Positions 1-8,123 of a stretch of 36,856 nucleotides of DNA are shown here, piece after piece. The DNA lies in contig DGUK01000038.1 of assembly GCA_002394635.1 (NCBI GenBank), positions 1-36,856 on the forward strand, in the 5' to 3' direction. Position 1 is the stretch's first letter. Each line of letters opens with the position of its first letter. A program made the translations under genes and the position numbers. Below the pieces are notes generated by a model that searched no databases, had not been told where the DNA came from, and was given only the letters and a program-made list of their open reading frames with translations. The stretch is from Faecalitalea sp. UBA4312 (lineage in GTDB: Bacteria > Bacillota_I > Bacilli_A > Erysipelotrichales > Erysipelotrichaceae).

Positions 1-742
1 TGATGAAGTGCCAGTATTTCTTTGCAGAATTAGCATCTCTTTCAATATTTCCAATCAGTTCACTGTATGTCTTAGTGGCTGTATCAAAACCAAAAGAACA
101 TTCGATATCTTCGTTCTTCAGGTCACCATCAATGGTTTTCGGGCATCCGATAACCTGTACGCCTGTATTATGAGCGGCGAAATATTCAGCTAATACAGCT
201 GCATTGGTATTGGAGTCATCTCCACCGATGATCACGATCGCTGTAATACCATGTTTTTTACATACTTCGGCAGCAACTGCAAACTGGTCTTCTGTTTCCA
301 GTTTTGTACGTCCGGATCCGATAATGTCAAATCCGCCCGTATTTCTGAACTGATTGATGTATTCATCATCAAATACCAGGTAATCATCTTCTAGTAATCC
401 GCTAGGTCCACCTTTAAAACCGTACAAAACATTTTCTTTATTGGTCGCCTTTAATGCATCGTAAAGACCACATACGACATTGTGTCCCCCTGGAGCCTGG
501 CCACCGGAAAGGATGACACCGACAACCTGCTTTTTCGCTTCAGAAACATTTTGTCCCTTGGCAAATACGATTTCCTTTTTTCCGTATGTGTTCGGGAAAA
601 GAGCCTTGATCTGCTCCTGGTCTGCCACACTCTGCGTTTCCTGTCCTTCATTTACACAGATTTCTGCAATTCCATGTCTCAGCATACCAGGCAGTTTCGG
701 TTCATACTGAAGTCTCTGTTTCTGTAATGGTGAAATATTCAT
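1..742 (-). CDS. pfp: Pyrophosphate-dependent 6-phosphofructokinase, N-terminal part (cut by window edge)
   Basis: This gene encodes the phosphofructokinase that phosphorylates fructose 6-phosphate in glycolysis, probably with pyrophosphate as donor. Translation from the ATG at 742 gives about 247 residues in one open frame to the window edge; the 3' half is missing. The PFK glycine-rich loop reads [13 protein letters not shown] near residues 76-88. Two specificity positions are visible: GGDDSN (173-178), with Asp where ATP enzymes have Gly, and PKTIDGD (201-207), with Lys in place of the Gly of PGTIDND. Both are the known signature of PPi-type enzymes. The long N-terminal extension before the loop fits the roughly 550-residue PPi-PFK clade. 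A strong AGGAGG site lies 7 nt before the ATG. The reaction is reversible in this family, so it may also serve gluconeogenesis. The donor call is firm from motifs but not tested. Confidence 0.9.
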   Translation of the reverse strand, partial: MNISPLQKQRLQYEPKLPGMLRHGIAEICVNEGQETQSVADQEQIKALFPNTYGKKEIVFAKGQNVSEAKKQVVGVILSGGQAPGGHNVVCGLYDALKATNKENVLYGFKGGPSGLLEDDYLVFDDEYINQFRNTGGFDIIGSGRTKLETEDQFAVAAEVCKKHGITAIVIIGGDDSNTNAAVLAEYFAAHNTGVQVIGCPKTIDGDLKNEDIECSFGFDTATKTYSELIGNIERDANSAKKYWHFI

Positions 743-768
743 TATAGTTCCTCCTTGTTATCTCTATC

Positions 769-777
769 ATTATAACA
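769..777 (-). promoter_or_regulatory. Extended -10 promoter of the PPi-PFK gene
   Basis: Reading on the minus strand, TGTTATAAT is a perfect TGn extended -10 box. It sits about 27 nt upstream of the ATG, with a good AGGAGG site in the leader. No convincing -35 box is seen, as is common for extended -10 promoters. Confidence 0.6.
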
Positions 778-798
778 AATCTGAATCCATATAGTTCT

Positions 799-827
799 AA
801 AAAAAGACAGATTTTTTTAAATCTGTC
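799..827 (-). terminator. Rho-independent terminator after the ABC-F gene
   Basis: On the minus strand an 8-9 bp stem (GACAGATTT / AATCTGTC) is followed by seven T residues. It ends transcription of the ABC-F gene just before the PFK promoter. Confidence 0.85.
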
Positions 828-832
828 CTCAT

Positions 833-2701
833 CTATTCCATTTGTTCCATTTTTTCTTCCCATTCACTTAAATAGGCATTAATTTCATTATGTTTCTGAT
901 CGATCTGTTCATTCAGTTTTTCCATCTGACGAAAATCCTGATAATATTCCGGCTCATACCGTAGATTGCGAAGCTCTTCCAGCTCAGCTTCTGCTTTTTC
1001 TAACAAAGACTCCAGCTTCGTAATCCTGTTCTTTAAAGCTTTATGATCAGCATGGGCAGTTTTAGAAGAAGATATGGAGCCAACGGAAGACGTTTCCTCT
1101 GGTATCTGGCCATTTTGTTTATATGTAAGGTATTCATCATAGCCAAACGGATACAGATGGCATTCCTGCCCGATTTCCAGAATATGGGTCGCCATCTTTT
1201 TTAAAAACATACGATCATGGCTGACAAATAAAATCGTTCCGTCATAATCCTGCAATGACTTTTCCAGAGCTTCTTTGGACGGAATATCCAGATGGTTGGT
1301 CGGTTCATCGAGAATCAGCATATTATCGTGATCCATCATCAGACATGCCAGTGCCAAACGAACTCGTTCCCCACCGGATAAAGAAGCGACATCTTTAAAC
1401 ACATCATCCTGGGTAAAAAGGAAACCAGCCAGCGTATTGCGTATCTCTGTCTGTGTGGCCATCGGATTTCTATCCCAAAGCTCATCGATGACGGTCTTAT
1501 TAGAAATTTTCTGTGCACTTTCCTGGTCAAAATACCCCACATCGATCTGATGTCCCCAGGTAAAAGAACCCGAGATCGGTTCCATCTGACGAACCAGTGT
1601 TTTAACCAAGGTGCTTTTTCCAATGCCGTTTGGGCCTACGATGGCCATTCGATCTTTGGCGTGCACAGAAACATTCACTTCACATAAAACCTCATCATAT
1701 CCGATCTGCAAATGCTCTGCCTCCAGCACGTCGTTTCCCCCTTTACGATAGGAATAGAACCGTGCTTTCATCATGGAACTGTCCGCTTTTACATCCCTTA
1801 TACGATCCATACGATCCAGGTATTTTTGTTTGCTTTTGGCAAAGCTGGCTTTGTTTTTCTTATAACGGAATTTTTCTATGAGCGCTTCCAGTCTTTCGAT
1901 CTCTTTTTGCTGCCAAAGATATGCCTCATGATTCTTCTGCAAGTATTCTTCTTTATCTTTCAGATATTTGGAGTAGTTTCCAACGTATCGAGTCGTTCTG
2001 CCAAATTCGATCTCTACAATTTCATCCACCACATGATCTAAGAACATTCGGTCATGACTGACCAGAATGACCGCAAACGGATATCCTTTCAAATATCCCT
2101 CCAGCCATTCGATAGATTCAATATCCAGATGATTGGTCGGTTCATCGAGCAAAAGAATATCCGGTTTGCTCAATAGCAGCTTTACTAACGCAATTCGTGT
2201 TTTTTGTCCTGAACTGAACTGAGACAATGGTTTATACAGATCCTCCTCCGTAAACTGAAAGTGGAAAAAAACGCTTCGTAATTCTGTATCATATCCATAA
2301 CCATTGTAAAGTTCAAACTCATTCAGTAATTTAGCATATTTATCTAGCTGTCTTTGTTCATGATCCTGTTTGAGGACCTCCTCCTGCTCACGCAGAGACT
2401 GCTCTAGCTGTCGGACTTTGTCAAACGCTTTTAAAAGCTCATCATATACTGTGATATCTTGATCTACAAAAGAAATCTGTGAAAGATAACCGATCTGCAG
2501 ACCACTGGCCAGGACCCTGGATCCCTGATCCATGGTTTCCGAGCCATCAATGATCTTCAATAACGTTGTTTTGCCACAACCGTTTTTTCCGACCAAGGCT
2601 ACTTTTTCCTTGGCGCGTATCTGCAAAGAAGCACCGGACAAAACATCCTGTGCTCCATATGATTTATATATATTACTTACTGTTAGCTTCAAAATTTTCA
2701 C
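833..2701 (-). CDS. ABC-F family ATPase (YdiF/Uup-like translation factor)
   Basis: This is a soluble twin-ATPase ABC protein without membrane segments. Such ABC-F proteins bind the ribosome and regulate translation or resolve stalls. Domain 1 has Walker A GKNGCGKTT (38-46), signature SSGQKTR (163-169) and LLLDEPTNHLD. A Lys/Arg-rich linker follows at about 245-315. Domain 2 has Walker A GPNGIGKST (356-364), LSGGERVRLAL and LILDEPTNHLD. The last 70 residues are a charged coiled coil, as in the YdiF subgroup. The longest frame starts with GTG at 2701, but AGGTGA lies 5 nt before a TTG at 2692, which would give MKLTVSNIYKSYG, a much more typical ABC-F start; 2692 is preferred. Either start lies inside the upstream gene's 3' end, so the two are translationally coupled. 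Whether it is housekeeping or antibiotic-protective cannot be told from sequence alone. Confidence 0.9.
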   Translation of the reverse strand: MKILKLTVSNIYKSYGAQDVLSGASLQIRAKEKVALVGKNGCGKTTLLKIIDGSETMDQGSRVLASGLQIGYLSQISFVDQDITVYDELLKAFDKVRQLEQSLREQEEVLKQDHEQRQLDKYAKLLNEFELYNGYGYDTELRSVFFHFQFTEEDLYKPLSQFSSGQKTRIALVKLLLSKPDILLLDEPTNHLDIESIEWLEGYLKGYPFAVILVSHDRMFLDHVVDEIVEIEFGRTTRYVGNYSKYLKDKEEYLQKNHEAYLWQQKEIERLEALIEKFRYKKNKASFAKSKQKYLDRMDRIRDVKADSSMMKARFYSYRKGGNDVLEAEHLQIGYDEVLCEVNVSVHAKDRMAIVGPNGIGKSTLVKTLVRQMEPISGSFTWGHQIDVGYFDQESAQKISNKTVIDELWDRNPMATQTEIRNTLAGFLFTQDDVFKDVASLSGGERVRLALACLMMDHDNMLILDEPTNHLDIPSKEALEKSLQDYDGTILFVSHDRMFLKKMATHILEIGQECHLYPFGYDEYLTYKQNGQIPEETSSVGSISSSKTAHADHKALKNRITKLESLLEKAEAELEELRNLRYEPEYYQDFRQMEKLNEQIDQKHNEINAYLSEWEEKMEQME

Positions 2702-3998
2702 CTTCTATTTCAAAATAGGATATGGTACCATCCGCAATCGCATGGGCCATCATATCCATATTTGATTTATAATATAAAACGCTGTCTTCAGAATACGCAT
2801 TACAGAACTGGATATAAATCGCATACATGCCATTACAATCCTGATACCGCTGGTTTTCCTTGGCATTTTCGATGACACCGCAGAATGTGACCTTACCTCC
2901 GCTTTCCCTCAGCTGTGGCAATTCTTCATAGATAGACTCTTCCATCTTTTCTTCATCCTGGATGTAACCATCCAAAACGACACCTCTTTCGTATAAGGAA
3001 CCGGCTCCTCCATTGACACCGTACATTTCCAGATTATATTTCTGCATATAATAGGAAACATTGTTGGCAAAGGAAGCAGATGTGTAAGGACTGGCCACGA
3101 TCAATGGACGGTCTACATCCTTATCCTGTAAAAAGCCCAGAGAAATATAAATTTTGGCATTTCTCATATAACCCTGGCCAACACGTCCGTCTTTACCATA
3201 ATAACTCGGATCCCCATTCTCGTCTCTGGTTAATTCCACCTTCAGCCCATAGGCCTCCAGATCTTCTTTTATCTTTAAAGCCAGGGCATAGGCATCTTTT
3301 TGTTCAGATACACTGCCCACCGAAATACCGGTGGTTGTGGTGTTGGTGTTCGGATTGTACGTATTCCCGCAAGGATCAATCAGTACATCGATCGTCTGTG
3401 CCATCGGAATGGTCTCCGTTACCGAGATAAACACATAGTTACGGTCCATATGGATACCATACTTAGAAAGAAAATCCTTGGAGGCATCGATCTGCACATG
3501 CTTGGATTTCTCATTCCGGCGAAGCGTCTCAAACGGCTCCACATGCGTCTCTTTATCAAAATACAGACGTTTCTTGACAAACTTGTCATAAATATAAACC
3601 TCATAAAATCCCGGTTTTAACTGCCCTACCATAATACCGTCTTCGGCACCGTTGGAATATGTATAGGTAATTTCCTCACCGGTTTCCACATTATGAAGCA
3701 CTACATTTTTCCCTAACATGTCATCCACTTTGACAAGGTCCTTCTTGTGATAAAATTTTAAGGATTCCCCGTAATATGTAAATTCCTTTACCTTATAAAC
3801 TTCTTTAAAAGAAGGTTCGATCAATTCTGATAGCCGAACATCTTCATCGAGCGTATCCAGATATGTATCATATAGAGAATCTATTTCCCGTGGCCGTGTC
3901 ACGAATAAAAAAACAGCAACGGCTGCCAGTGCAATGGTCGTAACGATCAATATCACTTTGTTCATTGTGTTCAATCCGGCTTTTTGTTTCGATTTCAT
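2673..3998 (-). CDS. Membrane-anchored amidase_3-fold protein with degenerate active site
   Basis: The 441-residue product has one N-terminal membrane segment (about 13-33), a beta-rich middle region (70-150), and a C-terminal half shaped like an N-acetylmuramoyl-L-alanine amidase (Amidase_3). The fold landmarks are IDVLIDPCGNT (203-213), E232, LTRDENGD (256-263), R272, AKIYISLGF (281-289) and CGVIENAKE (373-381). In active enzymes the zinc histidines sit in DPGHGG and SxHxN and the catalytic Glu in ExGFxxN. Here these positions are Gly211, Gly288 and Phe372; only E232 remains. It is therefore probably a non-catalytic wall-binding or regulatory relative. No ribosome site lies near the ATG; GGAG is 19 nt away, while an extended -10 box ends 6 nt before it, suggesting a leaderless message. 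ATG codon 12 is another possible start. Confidence 0.7.
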   Translation of the reverse strand: MKSKQKAGLNTMNKVILIVTTIALAAVAVFLFVTRPREIDSLYDTYLDTLDEDVRLSELIEPSFKEVYKVKEFTYYGESLKFYHKKDLVKVDDMLGKNVVLHNVETGEEITYTYSNGAEDGIMVGQLKPGFYEVYIYDKFVKKRLYFDKETHVEPFETLRRNEKSKHVQIDASKDFLSKYGIHMDRNYVFISVTETIPMAQTIDVLIDPCGNTYNPNTNTTTTGISVGSVSEQKDAYALALKIKEDLEAYGLKVELTRDENGDPSYYGKDGRVGQGYMRNAKIYISLGFLQDKDVDRPLIVASPYTSASFANNVSYYMQKYNLEMYGVNGGAGSLYERGVVLDGYIQDEEKMEESIYEELPQLRESGGKVTFCGVIENAKENQRYQDCNGMYAIYIQFCNAYSEDSVLYYKSNMDMMAHAIADGTISYFEIEGENFEANSK

Positions 3999-4004
3999 AA
4001 CATA

Positions 4005-4013
4005 TTTATAACA
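4005..4013 (-). promoter_or_regulatory. Extended -10 promoter placed for a leaderless mRNA (amidase-like gene)
   Basis: TGTTATAAA on the minus strand ends 6 nt before the ATG at 3998. TTGTAA lies about 18 nt further up as a weak -35. The predicted start of transcription falls on the start codon. Confidence 0.45.
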
Positions 4014-4046
4014 TATTCTCCTTGTTTTTTACAACACACCATTCAG

Positions 4047-4075
4047 ATGACAAACACAATCGCTTCTACTATAAT
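4047..4075 (+). promoter_or_regulatory. Sigma-A promoter of the split-barrel protein gene
   Basis: ATGACA (4047-4052), a 17-nt spacer and TATAAT (4070-4075) give 11 of 12 consensus bases, followed by GAGAGG before the ATG at 4098. Confidence 0.75.
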
Positions 4076-4097
4076 AGAATCAAGAGAGGTATGAATC

Positions 4098-4490
4098 ATG
4101 AAAGAAATCTATGAATTCCTTAAAACCGCAAACACTTACTTTCTGGCTACCATCGACAACAATAAGCCCCGGGTACGTCCTTTCGGAACCATCGACCTGT
4201 TCGATGGTAAGCTGACCATACAAACAGGACTGAAAAAAGATGTAGCCAGACAGATGATCGAAAATCCATGGATCGAGATCTGCGCCATGGTCGAAGGGAG
4301 ATGGATCCGCATCAGTGCCAAGGTAAAGCTGGATGAGCGCTTAGAAGCGGCTCAACATATGCTGGACAATTATCCGGAACTTAAGAGCATGTATGCCCCT
4401 GGCGACGGCAATACGGCTGTATTTGCCTTAATGGAGGGAACCGCCACCATCAGCTCCTTTACCGAGGCCCCAAAAACCATCACATTTTAA
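4098..4490 (+). CDS. Pyridoxamine 5'-phosphate oxidase-like split-barrel protein
   Basis: This 130-residue protein is a compact FMN-binding split barrel of the PPOX-like/COG5015 type. The opening (LKTANTYFLATIDNNKPRVR, 8-27) is the typical first beta hairpin, and RPFGTIDLFDGKLTIQT continues the barrel. A GRWIRISAKVKL strand and a C-terminal helix with DNYPELKSMY follow. Relatives bind flavin and reduce small molecules, but the substrate is unknown here. It stands alone on the plus strand between two minus-strand genes with its own near-consensus promoter. It is not a true PdxH: it is too short and lacks the C-terminal PLP-binding region. Confidence 0.8.
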   Translation: MKEIYEFLKTANTYFLATIDNNKPRVRPFGTIDLFDGKLTIQTGLKKDVARQMIENPWIEICAMVEGRWIRISAKVKLDERLEAAQHMLDNYPELKSMYAPGDGNTAVFALMEGTATISSFTEAPKTITF

Positions 4491-4515
4491 AAGGAAGCCT
4501 ACGCTTCCTTTTTTT
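4491..4515. terminator. Bidirectional terminator between PPOX-like gene and asnS
   Basis: An 8-bp stem (AAGGAAGC / GCTTCCTT) with a 4-nt loop is flanked by T runs on the plus strand and TTTT on the minus strand. It sits at the convergent gene ends; the asnS stop overlaps the T tract. Confidence 0.85.
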
Positions 4516-5869
4516 AAAAAATCAAATTTCTCGGGGTCCGTGGATATGGTTGTACATCCCGGATATTCTGCATACCGGTCAGATACATCAACATACGGTC
4601 AAAGCCCAAGCCAAAACCACTGTGTTTGCATCCTCCGAAACGACGAAGATCTAAATACCATTGCAGGGATTCCTGCCCGATACCTAATTCTTTCATTTTA
4701 TTCACCAGAACATCATATCGCTCTTCACGCTGGGAACCTCCGATCAGCTCTCCAACATAAGGTACCAGAAGATCACAAGCTGCTACCGTTTTGTTGTCTT
4801 CGTTAACACGCATATAAAAGGCTTTGATTTCCTTCGGATAATCGATCAGGAACACCGGACCGTTGATGACCTTCTCACAAATATAACGCTCATGTTCGGA
4901 CTGCAGATCCATTCCCCAGTAAATATTCTTATTCTCAAAACGATCTTTGACCTTCATAAGTTCTTCAATGGCTTCTGTATAAGTCATTCGTTTAAATTCA
5001 CTGTTGGCTACCTTGGTTACCCGTTCGATACAATGTTTATCGATAATGCGGTTAAAGAACTCCATTTCCTCTTTCGCATGCTCTAGACAATAATTGATGC
5101 AATATTTGATCATTTCCTCTACACAATCCATATTGTCATTCAGATCTGCAAAAGCCAGTTCCGGTTCGATCATCCAAAATTCGCTGGCATGACGGGTCGT
5201 ATTGGAATTCTCCGCACGGAAAGTAGGTCCAAATGTATAAACATTCCGATATGTCAGCGCAAAAGGTTCTACATGCAGCTGGCCAGATACTGTCAGCTGA
5301 GCATGTTTTCCAAAGAAATCTTGCTCGTATTCATCATCGGAACGAGTTGTAACTGTAAAGCACTCACCAGCCCCCTCTGCATCATTACCGGTGATGATAG
5401 GTGTATGGATATAGACAAAACCGCGATCCTGAAAAAACGTATGAATGGCCATACTCAGAACCGAACGAAGCCGAAACATCGCATAATACGTATTGGCCCG
5501 TGGTCTTACATGAGGAATCTCACGCATATATTCAAAGCTGTGTCGTTTTTTCTGTAACGGATAATCGTGTTCGGACATGCCCAGCACCGTCATTTTCTGA
5601 GCTTGGATCTCAAACGGTTGTTTTCCCTTCGGGGTACATACCAATGTACCTTCCACTTCGATAGCCGAACCCAAGGTTATCTTGGATATAGCCGCAAAAT
5701 CCGCTAAGGAGTCTCCATAAACGATCTGAACATTAGAAAAGCATGTACCATCGTTTAATTCAATAAAACCAACAGCTTTTGAGTTACGATTGGTACGTAC
5801 CCATCCCTGCAAAGTGACTGTCTGCCCATCCATTTGTTCATACATTTCTTTTAATTTTTTAATCAGCAT
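4514..5869 (-). CDS. asnS: Asparagine--tRNA ligase
   Basis: Class II aminoacyl-tRNA synthetase that charges tRNA-Asn with asparagine. The 451-residue product has an N-terminal OB-fold anticodon-binding domain (about 10-105, with [14 protein letters not shown]), then the class II catalytic core: motif 1 around the IHTPIIT strand, motif 2 in [15 protein letters not shown], and motif 3 in [13 protein letters not shown] near the C-terminus. The frame opens at an upstream ATG (5881), but GGAGG within that codon's context lies 5 nt before the ATG at 5869, which I take as the start (MLIKKLKEM). It is preceded by a T-box leader, so expression should rise when tRNA-Asn is uncharged. A direct asparaginyl enzyme means the cell need not depend on the Asp-tRNA-Asn amidation route. 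Confidence 0.95.
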   Translation of the reverse strand: MLIKKLKEMYEQMDGQTVTLQGWVRTNRNSKAVGFIELNDGTCFSNVQIVYGDSLADFAAISKITLGSAIEVEGTLVCTPKGKQPFEIQAQKMTVLGMSEHDYPLQKKRHSFEYMREIPHVRPRANTYYAMFRLRSVLSMAIHTFFQDRGFVYIHTPIITGNDAEGAGECFTVTTRSDDEYEQDFFGKHAQLTVSGQLHVEPFALTYRNVYTFGPTFRAENSNTTRHASEFWMIEPELAFADLNDNMDCVEEMIKYCINYCLEHAKEEMEFFNRIIDKHCIERVTKVANSEFKRMTYTEAIEELMKVKDRFENKNIYWGMDLQSEHERYICEKVINGPVFLIDYPKEIKAFYMRVNEDNKTVAACDLLVPYVGELIGGSQREERYDVLVNKMKELGIGQESLQWYLDLRRFGGCKHSGFGLGFDRMLMYLTGMQNIRDVQPYPRTPRNLIF

Positions 5870-5881
5870 ACTTTCCTCCAT

Positions 5882-6093
5882 AAAAAAAGTTCCTTAACAA
5901 GGAACGATTGTTACCGCGGTACCATCCTATTTCATGTGAACTGCTCTTTCGGATGTAACGTATCCCACGGAACTGTCTACTTAATTTCTCCAGTTCAGCT
6001 CCACGGCTGTTATTCCATGTATAGAATCTCCTGTCTTTCACCGTCACAGGTCGCTTTCTTCATCCATTTTACATAGAAGGTCCGCTTCTTAGC
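5882..6093 (-). promoter_or_regulatory. T-box riboswitch leader of asnS (Asn specifier)
   Basis: The minus strand carries the conserved T-box sequence AGGATGGTACCGCGG at 5914-5928, followed by a terminator hairpin GTTCCTT-GTTA-AGGAAC with seven T's (5882-5904) just before the asnS ribosome site. The leader fills the gap to rex. Upstream, a stem I with arms CCTGT/ACAGG can be drawn. An AAC followed by A at 6009-6011 is a candidate specifier codon matching asparagine. Uncharged tRNA-Asn would pair with the specifier and the T-box and favour the antiterminator. Confidence 0.9.
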
Positions 6094-6723
6094 TTATTGA
6101 ACGATCGAATTGGATTCAAAAACCAATTCCTGGATTGATGATACCACATCGACAGCTTTTACGACAACCCCTTTTGGCACGATAAAATGCTGATGGGTAA
6201 AGTCCACCAATCCGTTGATGCCGTTTTCGACTAACAGATCGACGGTTGCCTGCACATCATGGCTGATCGTCAATATCGCAATGTGACACCCCTTTGGCAA
6301 ACGCTGGCTCAGTTCTTCCATCGGATATACACGTACGCCGGATTGAATGCCACACTTGGACGGATCGGCGTCAAACGCACAGACGATCTCACCGACAATA
6401 TAATCCCAGCTATTATAATTCATGATAGCACGGCCTAAATTACCGGCACCGATCAATATGATCTTCTCGTCGAAATCCATTCCCAGTTCCCGATTGAAGA
6501 TTTCTACAAGACGATTCACCTCATAACCATAGCCTTGTTTTCCCAGACTTCCCAGGAAAGAAAAATCCCGGCGGATCGTTGTTGGTTCAATATTGACCAA
6601 CTGTGCCAGTTCCTTGGACATCACACGTTCCACCCCATTATTTTGTAAACGTCGCAGTGCTTTCAGATATACAGGATACCTTTGAAAAGTCGCTTTGGGT
6701 ACGCTTCTATTATTATTGTTCAT
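6094..6723 (-). CDS. rex: Redox-sensing transcriptional repressor Rex
   Basis: Rex is a dimeric repressor that senses the NADH/NAD+ ratio and controls fermentation and redox genes. The product has an N-terminal winged helix (VPKATFQRYPVYLKAL... MSKELAQLVNIEPTTIRRDF) and a C-terminal Rossmann domain with ILIGAGNLGRAIMNY, typical of the NADH-binding loop. Length, about 209 residues, is usual. The frame opens at GTG 6735, but GGTGA lies 5 nt before the second ATG of an ATGATG pair, giving MNNNNRSVPKATF (start 6723). A separate promoter with a Rex operator lies immediately upstream, so it should be autoregulated. asnS follows on the same strand with no clear terminator in between, so some read-through into the T-box leader is likely. 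Confidence 0.95.
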   Translation of the reverse strand: MNNNNRSVPKATFQRYPVYLKALRRLQNNGVERVMSKELAQLVNIEPTTIRRDFSFLGSLGKQGYGYEVNRLVEIFNRELGMDFDEKIILIGAGNLGRAIMNYNSWDYIVGEIVCAFDADPSKCGIQSGVRVYPMEELSQRLPKGCHIAILTISHDVQATVDLLVENGINGLVDFTHQHFIVPKGVVVKAVDVVSSIQELVFESNSIVQ

Positions 6724-6741
6724 CATTATCACCACAATTTT

Positions 6742-6770
6742 ATTGTACCCATTTGTGAAATAATTTACAA
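6742..6770 (-). promoter_or_regulatory. rex promoter with overlapping Rex operator
   Basis: Minus strand: -35 TTGTAA (6765-6770), 17-nt spacer, -10 TACAAT (6742-6747). Bases 6753-6770 read TTGTAAATTATTTCACAA, matching the Rex consensus TTGTGAA-N4-TTCACAA at 13 of 14 defined positions. It covers the -35 box and spacer, so bound Rex would block RNA polymerase. The upstream gene's stop codon lies inside the operator. Confidence 0.85.
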
Positions 6771-7373
6771 GTCGTTTTGAATAGATTTGTTCAATAATTC
6801 ACAACTTGGTTCCACCTCGTGGATCAAATCATCCAGCTGATCCTGGATCAGTCTTTGCCAGCCATCCCGAAAAGTCAGCCAGAGTATTGTCCCAAAGCTG
6901 ATCATGGAAATCAGCCAGCCAGTCAAAAAAGACATGTGACAGATCAGAACAAGAAACACCATTAAAAAGATGGTAAATATGACAGCCAGACGCAACACAT
7001 TTTTTTTGTATTGTTCTTCATACGAATGCAGATACGTAGGAAACTCGTCCAGAAACTCTTTGGTAAGAGAATCCATCTGCCCTGTGAAGATCAGATTCGG
7101 AAATTCTTTCTGTCTTTTTTTCCGCTGCCGGATCCATACCAGCTGCTGCATCCGCATCACACAGAACCGACATCCTTTTTCATTCCCGATCTTTCGATAT
7201 TTTCTTCCGTATAGTTCCATCAGCTTTAGGAAATCCGTATCGACGATTGTTTTTCCAGTCATAGCCTGTGCTATTCCGTCCAGCTTTTCCATCGCGTTGA
7301 CCGAATATGTAACCAGGCTGTCGCTCATTCGTCTTTGAACATCCTGCAAGGCACCGTTAAAGCGCTCCGTCAT
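6765..7373 (-). CDS. Small two-helix membrane protein of unknown function
   Basis: The family is not recognised. The 202-residue product has a long, charged, Lys/Arg-rich cytosolic-looking N-terminal part (1-125) with one CRFC pair (about 69-72), two adjacent membrane helices (about 127-145 and 148-166), and a short acidic/helical tail. The two helices are separated by only a few residues, so both ends probably face the same side. It starts inside the 3' end of the TSCPD gene (17-nt overlap), with AGGA upstream, and is the last gene of the rapZ cluster before rex starts its own transcript. No catalytic motif is visible. Confidence 0.7.
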   Translation of the reverse strand: MTERFNGALQDVQRRMSDSLVTYSVNAMEKLDGIAQAMTGKTIVDTDFLKLMELYGRKYRKIGNEKGCRFCVMRMQQLVWIRQRKKRQKEFPNLIFTGQMDSLTKEFLDEFPTYLHSYEEQYKKNVLRLAVIFTIFLMVFLVLICHMSFLTGWLISMISFGTILWLTFRDGWQRLIQDQLDDLIHEVEPSCELLNKSIQNDL

Positions 7374-7626
7374 GGCTTCCTCGCATCTGATACGCTTTTA
7401 AAGCTTTTGAAATCTGATCCGGACAAGATGTCGGACGTGGTCCACATTGGATCCCCTCCAGTCGTTCGATGACTTCCTGGACCGGCATCCCCTGGATCAA
7501 ATGGGAAATCCCTTGTAAATTTCCATTACAGCCGTCGACAGCATAAAATGACTGCACTTTTCCGTCTTCTATCTCAAAAACAAGCTCGCGGGAACAAACA
7601 CCGCGTGGACGATATCGATATGTCAT
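7357..7626 (-). CDS. TSCPD domain protein (TIGR03905-like)
   Basis: An 89-residue protein that contains the TSCPD motif literally (TSCPDQISKAL) together with GVCSREL, DGCNGN and GIQCGPRP, giving four cysteines in the pattern expected of this small domain. The domain also forms the C-terminal metal-binding tail of class II ribonucleotide reductases, where it helps supply electrons to the active site; stand-alone versions have no settled role. I take the ATG at 7626, which has GGAGGG 9 nt upstream, rather than the longer frame at 7680. The start overlaps the transporter stop (ATGA), so the two are translationally coupled. Confidence 0.85.
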   Translation of the reverse strand: MTYRYRPRGVCSRELVFEIEDGKVQSFYAVDGCNGNLQGISHLIQGMPVQEVIERLEGIQCGPRPTSCPDQISKALKAYQMRGSHDGAL

Positions 7627-8123
7627 AAAGTAACCCTCCTTAAACGTCTGATCAGCTGGCCTGCAAGGATCCCGATGCATAAGCCACTGACAATAGACAA
7701 TGCCAGCAATACCGGCAAATACAGCTGCATAAAAAACTGCTGATAAATAAAGGTGACTGCCGCCACCTGCCCGATACTATGGCAGGCTGCACCGGCCACA
7801 CTCACGCCGTAAATAGAGAACTTTCCGGTTCTATGTAACAAAGACATGATGCTTAAAGATAACAGCCCTCCGGCCAAAGACAGCCAGAAGGAAACAGAAA
7901 ACAACAAGCCCTGCAATAAACTGGCCATAAAGATCCGGCCGATGCCTACGATCCACATGGACCTAGTATCATAATTATATAAAGTATATAACGCAATGAT
8001 ATTGGCAAAACCGATTTTAAATCCCGGGACGATAAAGACAACGGGCAGAAAGCTTTCCATAATTTGTAATACAATACCGGCCGCCATAAGAAAGGCCAGC
8101 TCAACCGCTTTTCTTGTCGTCAT
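7623..8123 (-). CDS. Gx transporter family protein (heptaprenyl diphosphate synthase component I-like)
   Basis: A 166-residue integral membrane protein with about five hydrophobic segments and the conserved stretch PGFKIGFANI near 33-42, which marks the Hpre_diP_synt_I/Gx transporter family (COG4769). It resembles the substrate-binding S components of ECF transporters. Despite the old name, no prenyl-synthase catalytic motif is present. It overlaps the upstream NusG-II gene and the downstream TSCPD gene by ATGA at each end. Pairing with a NusG domain II protein recurs in many Bacillota and suggests that the two act together; the substrate is unknown. Confidence 0.8.
   Translation of the reverse strand: MTTRKAVELAFLMAAGIVLQIMESFLPVVFIVPGFKIGFANIIALYTLYNYDTRSMWIVGIGRIFMASLLQGLLFSVSFWLSLAGGLLSLSIMSLLHRTGKFSIYGVSVAGAACHSIGQVAAVTFIYQQFFMQLYLPVLLALSIVSGLCIGILAGQLIRRLRRVTL

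Noticed and set aside
451..727. Several 60-80 residue frames on both strands over the PFK gene
   Set aside because: They lie within the PPi-PFK frame, have low-complexity Phe/Ser/Cys composition and no ribosome sites; the PFK frame itself is continuous and motif-rich.
4098..4490. True pyridoxamine 5'-phosphate oxidase (PdxH)
   Set aside because: The protein is only 130 residues and lacks the C-terminal part that binds PLP in PdxH.
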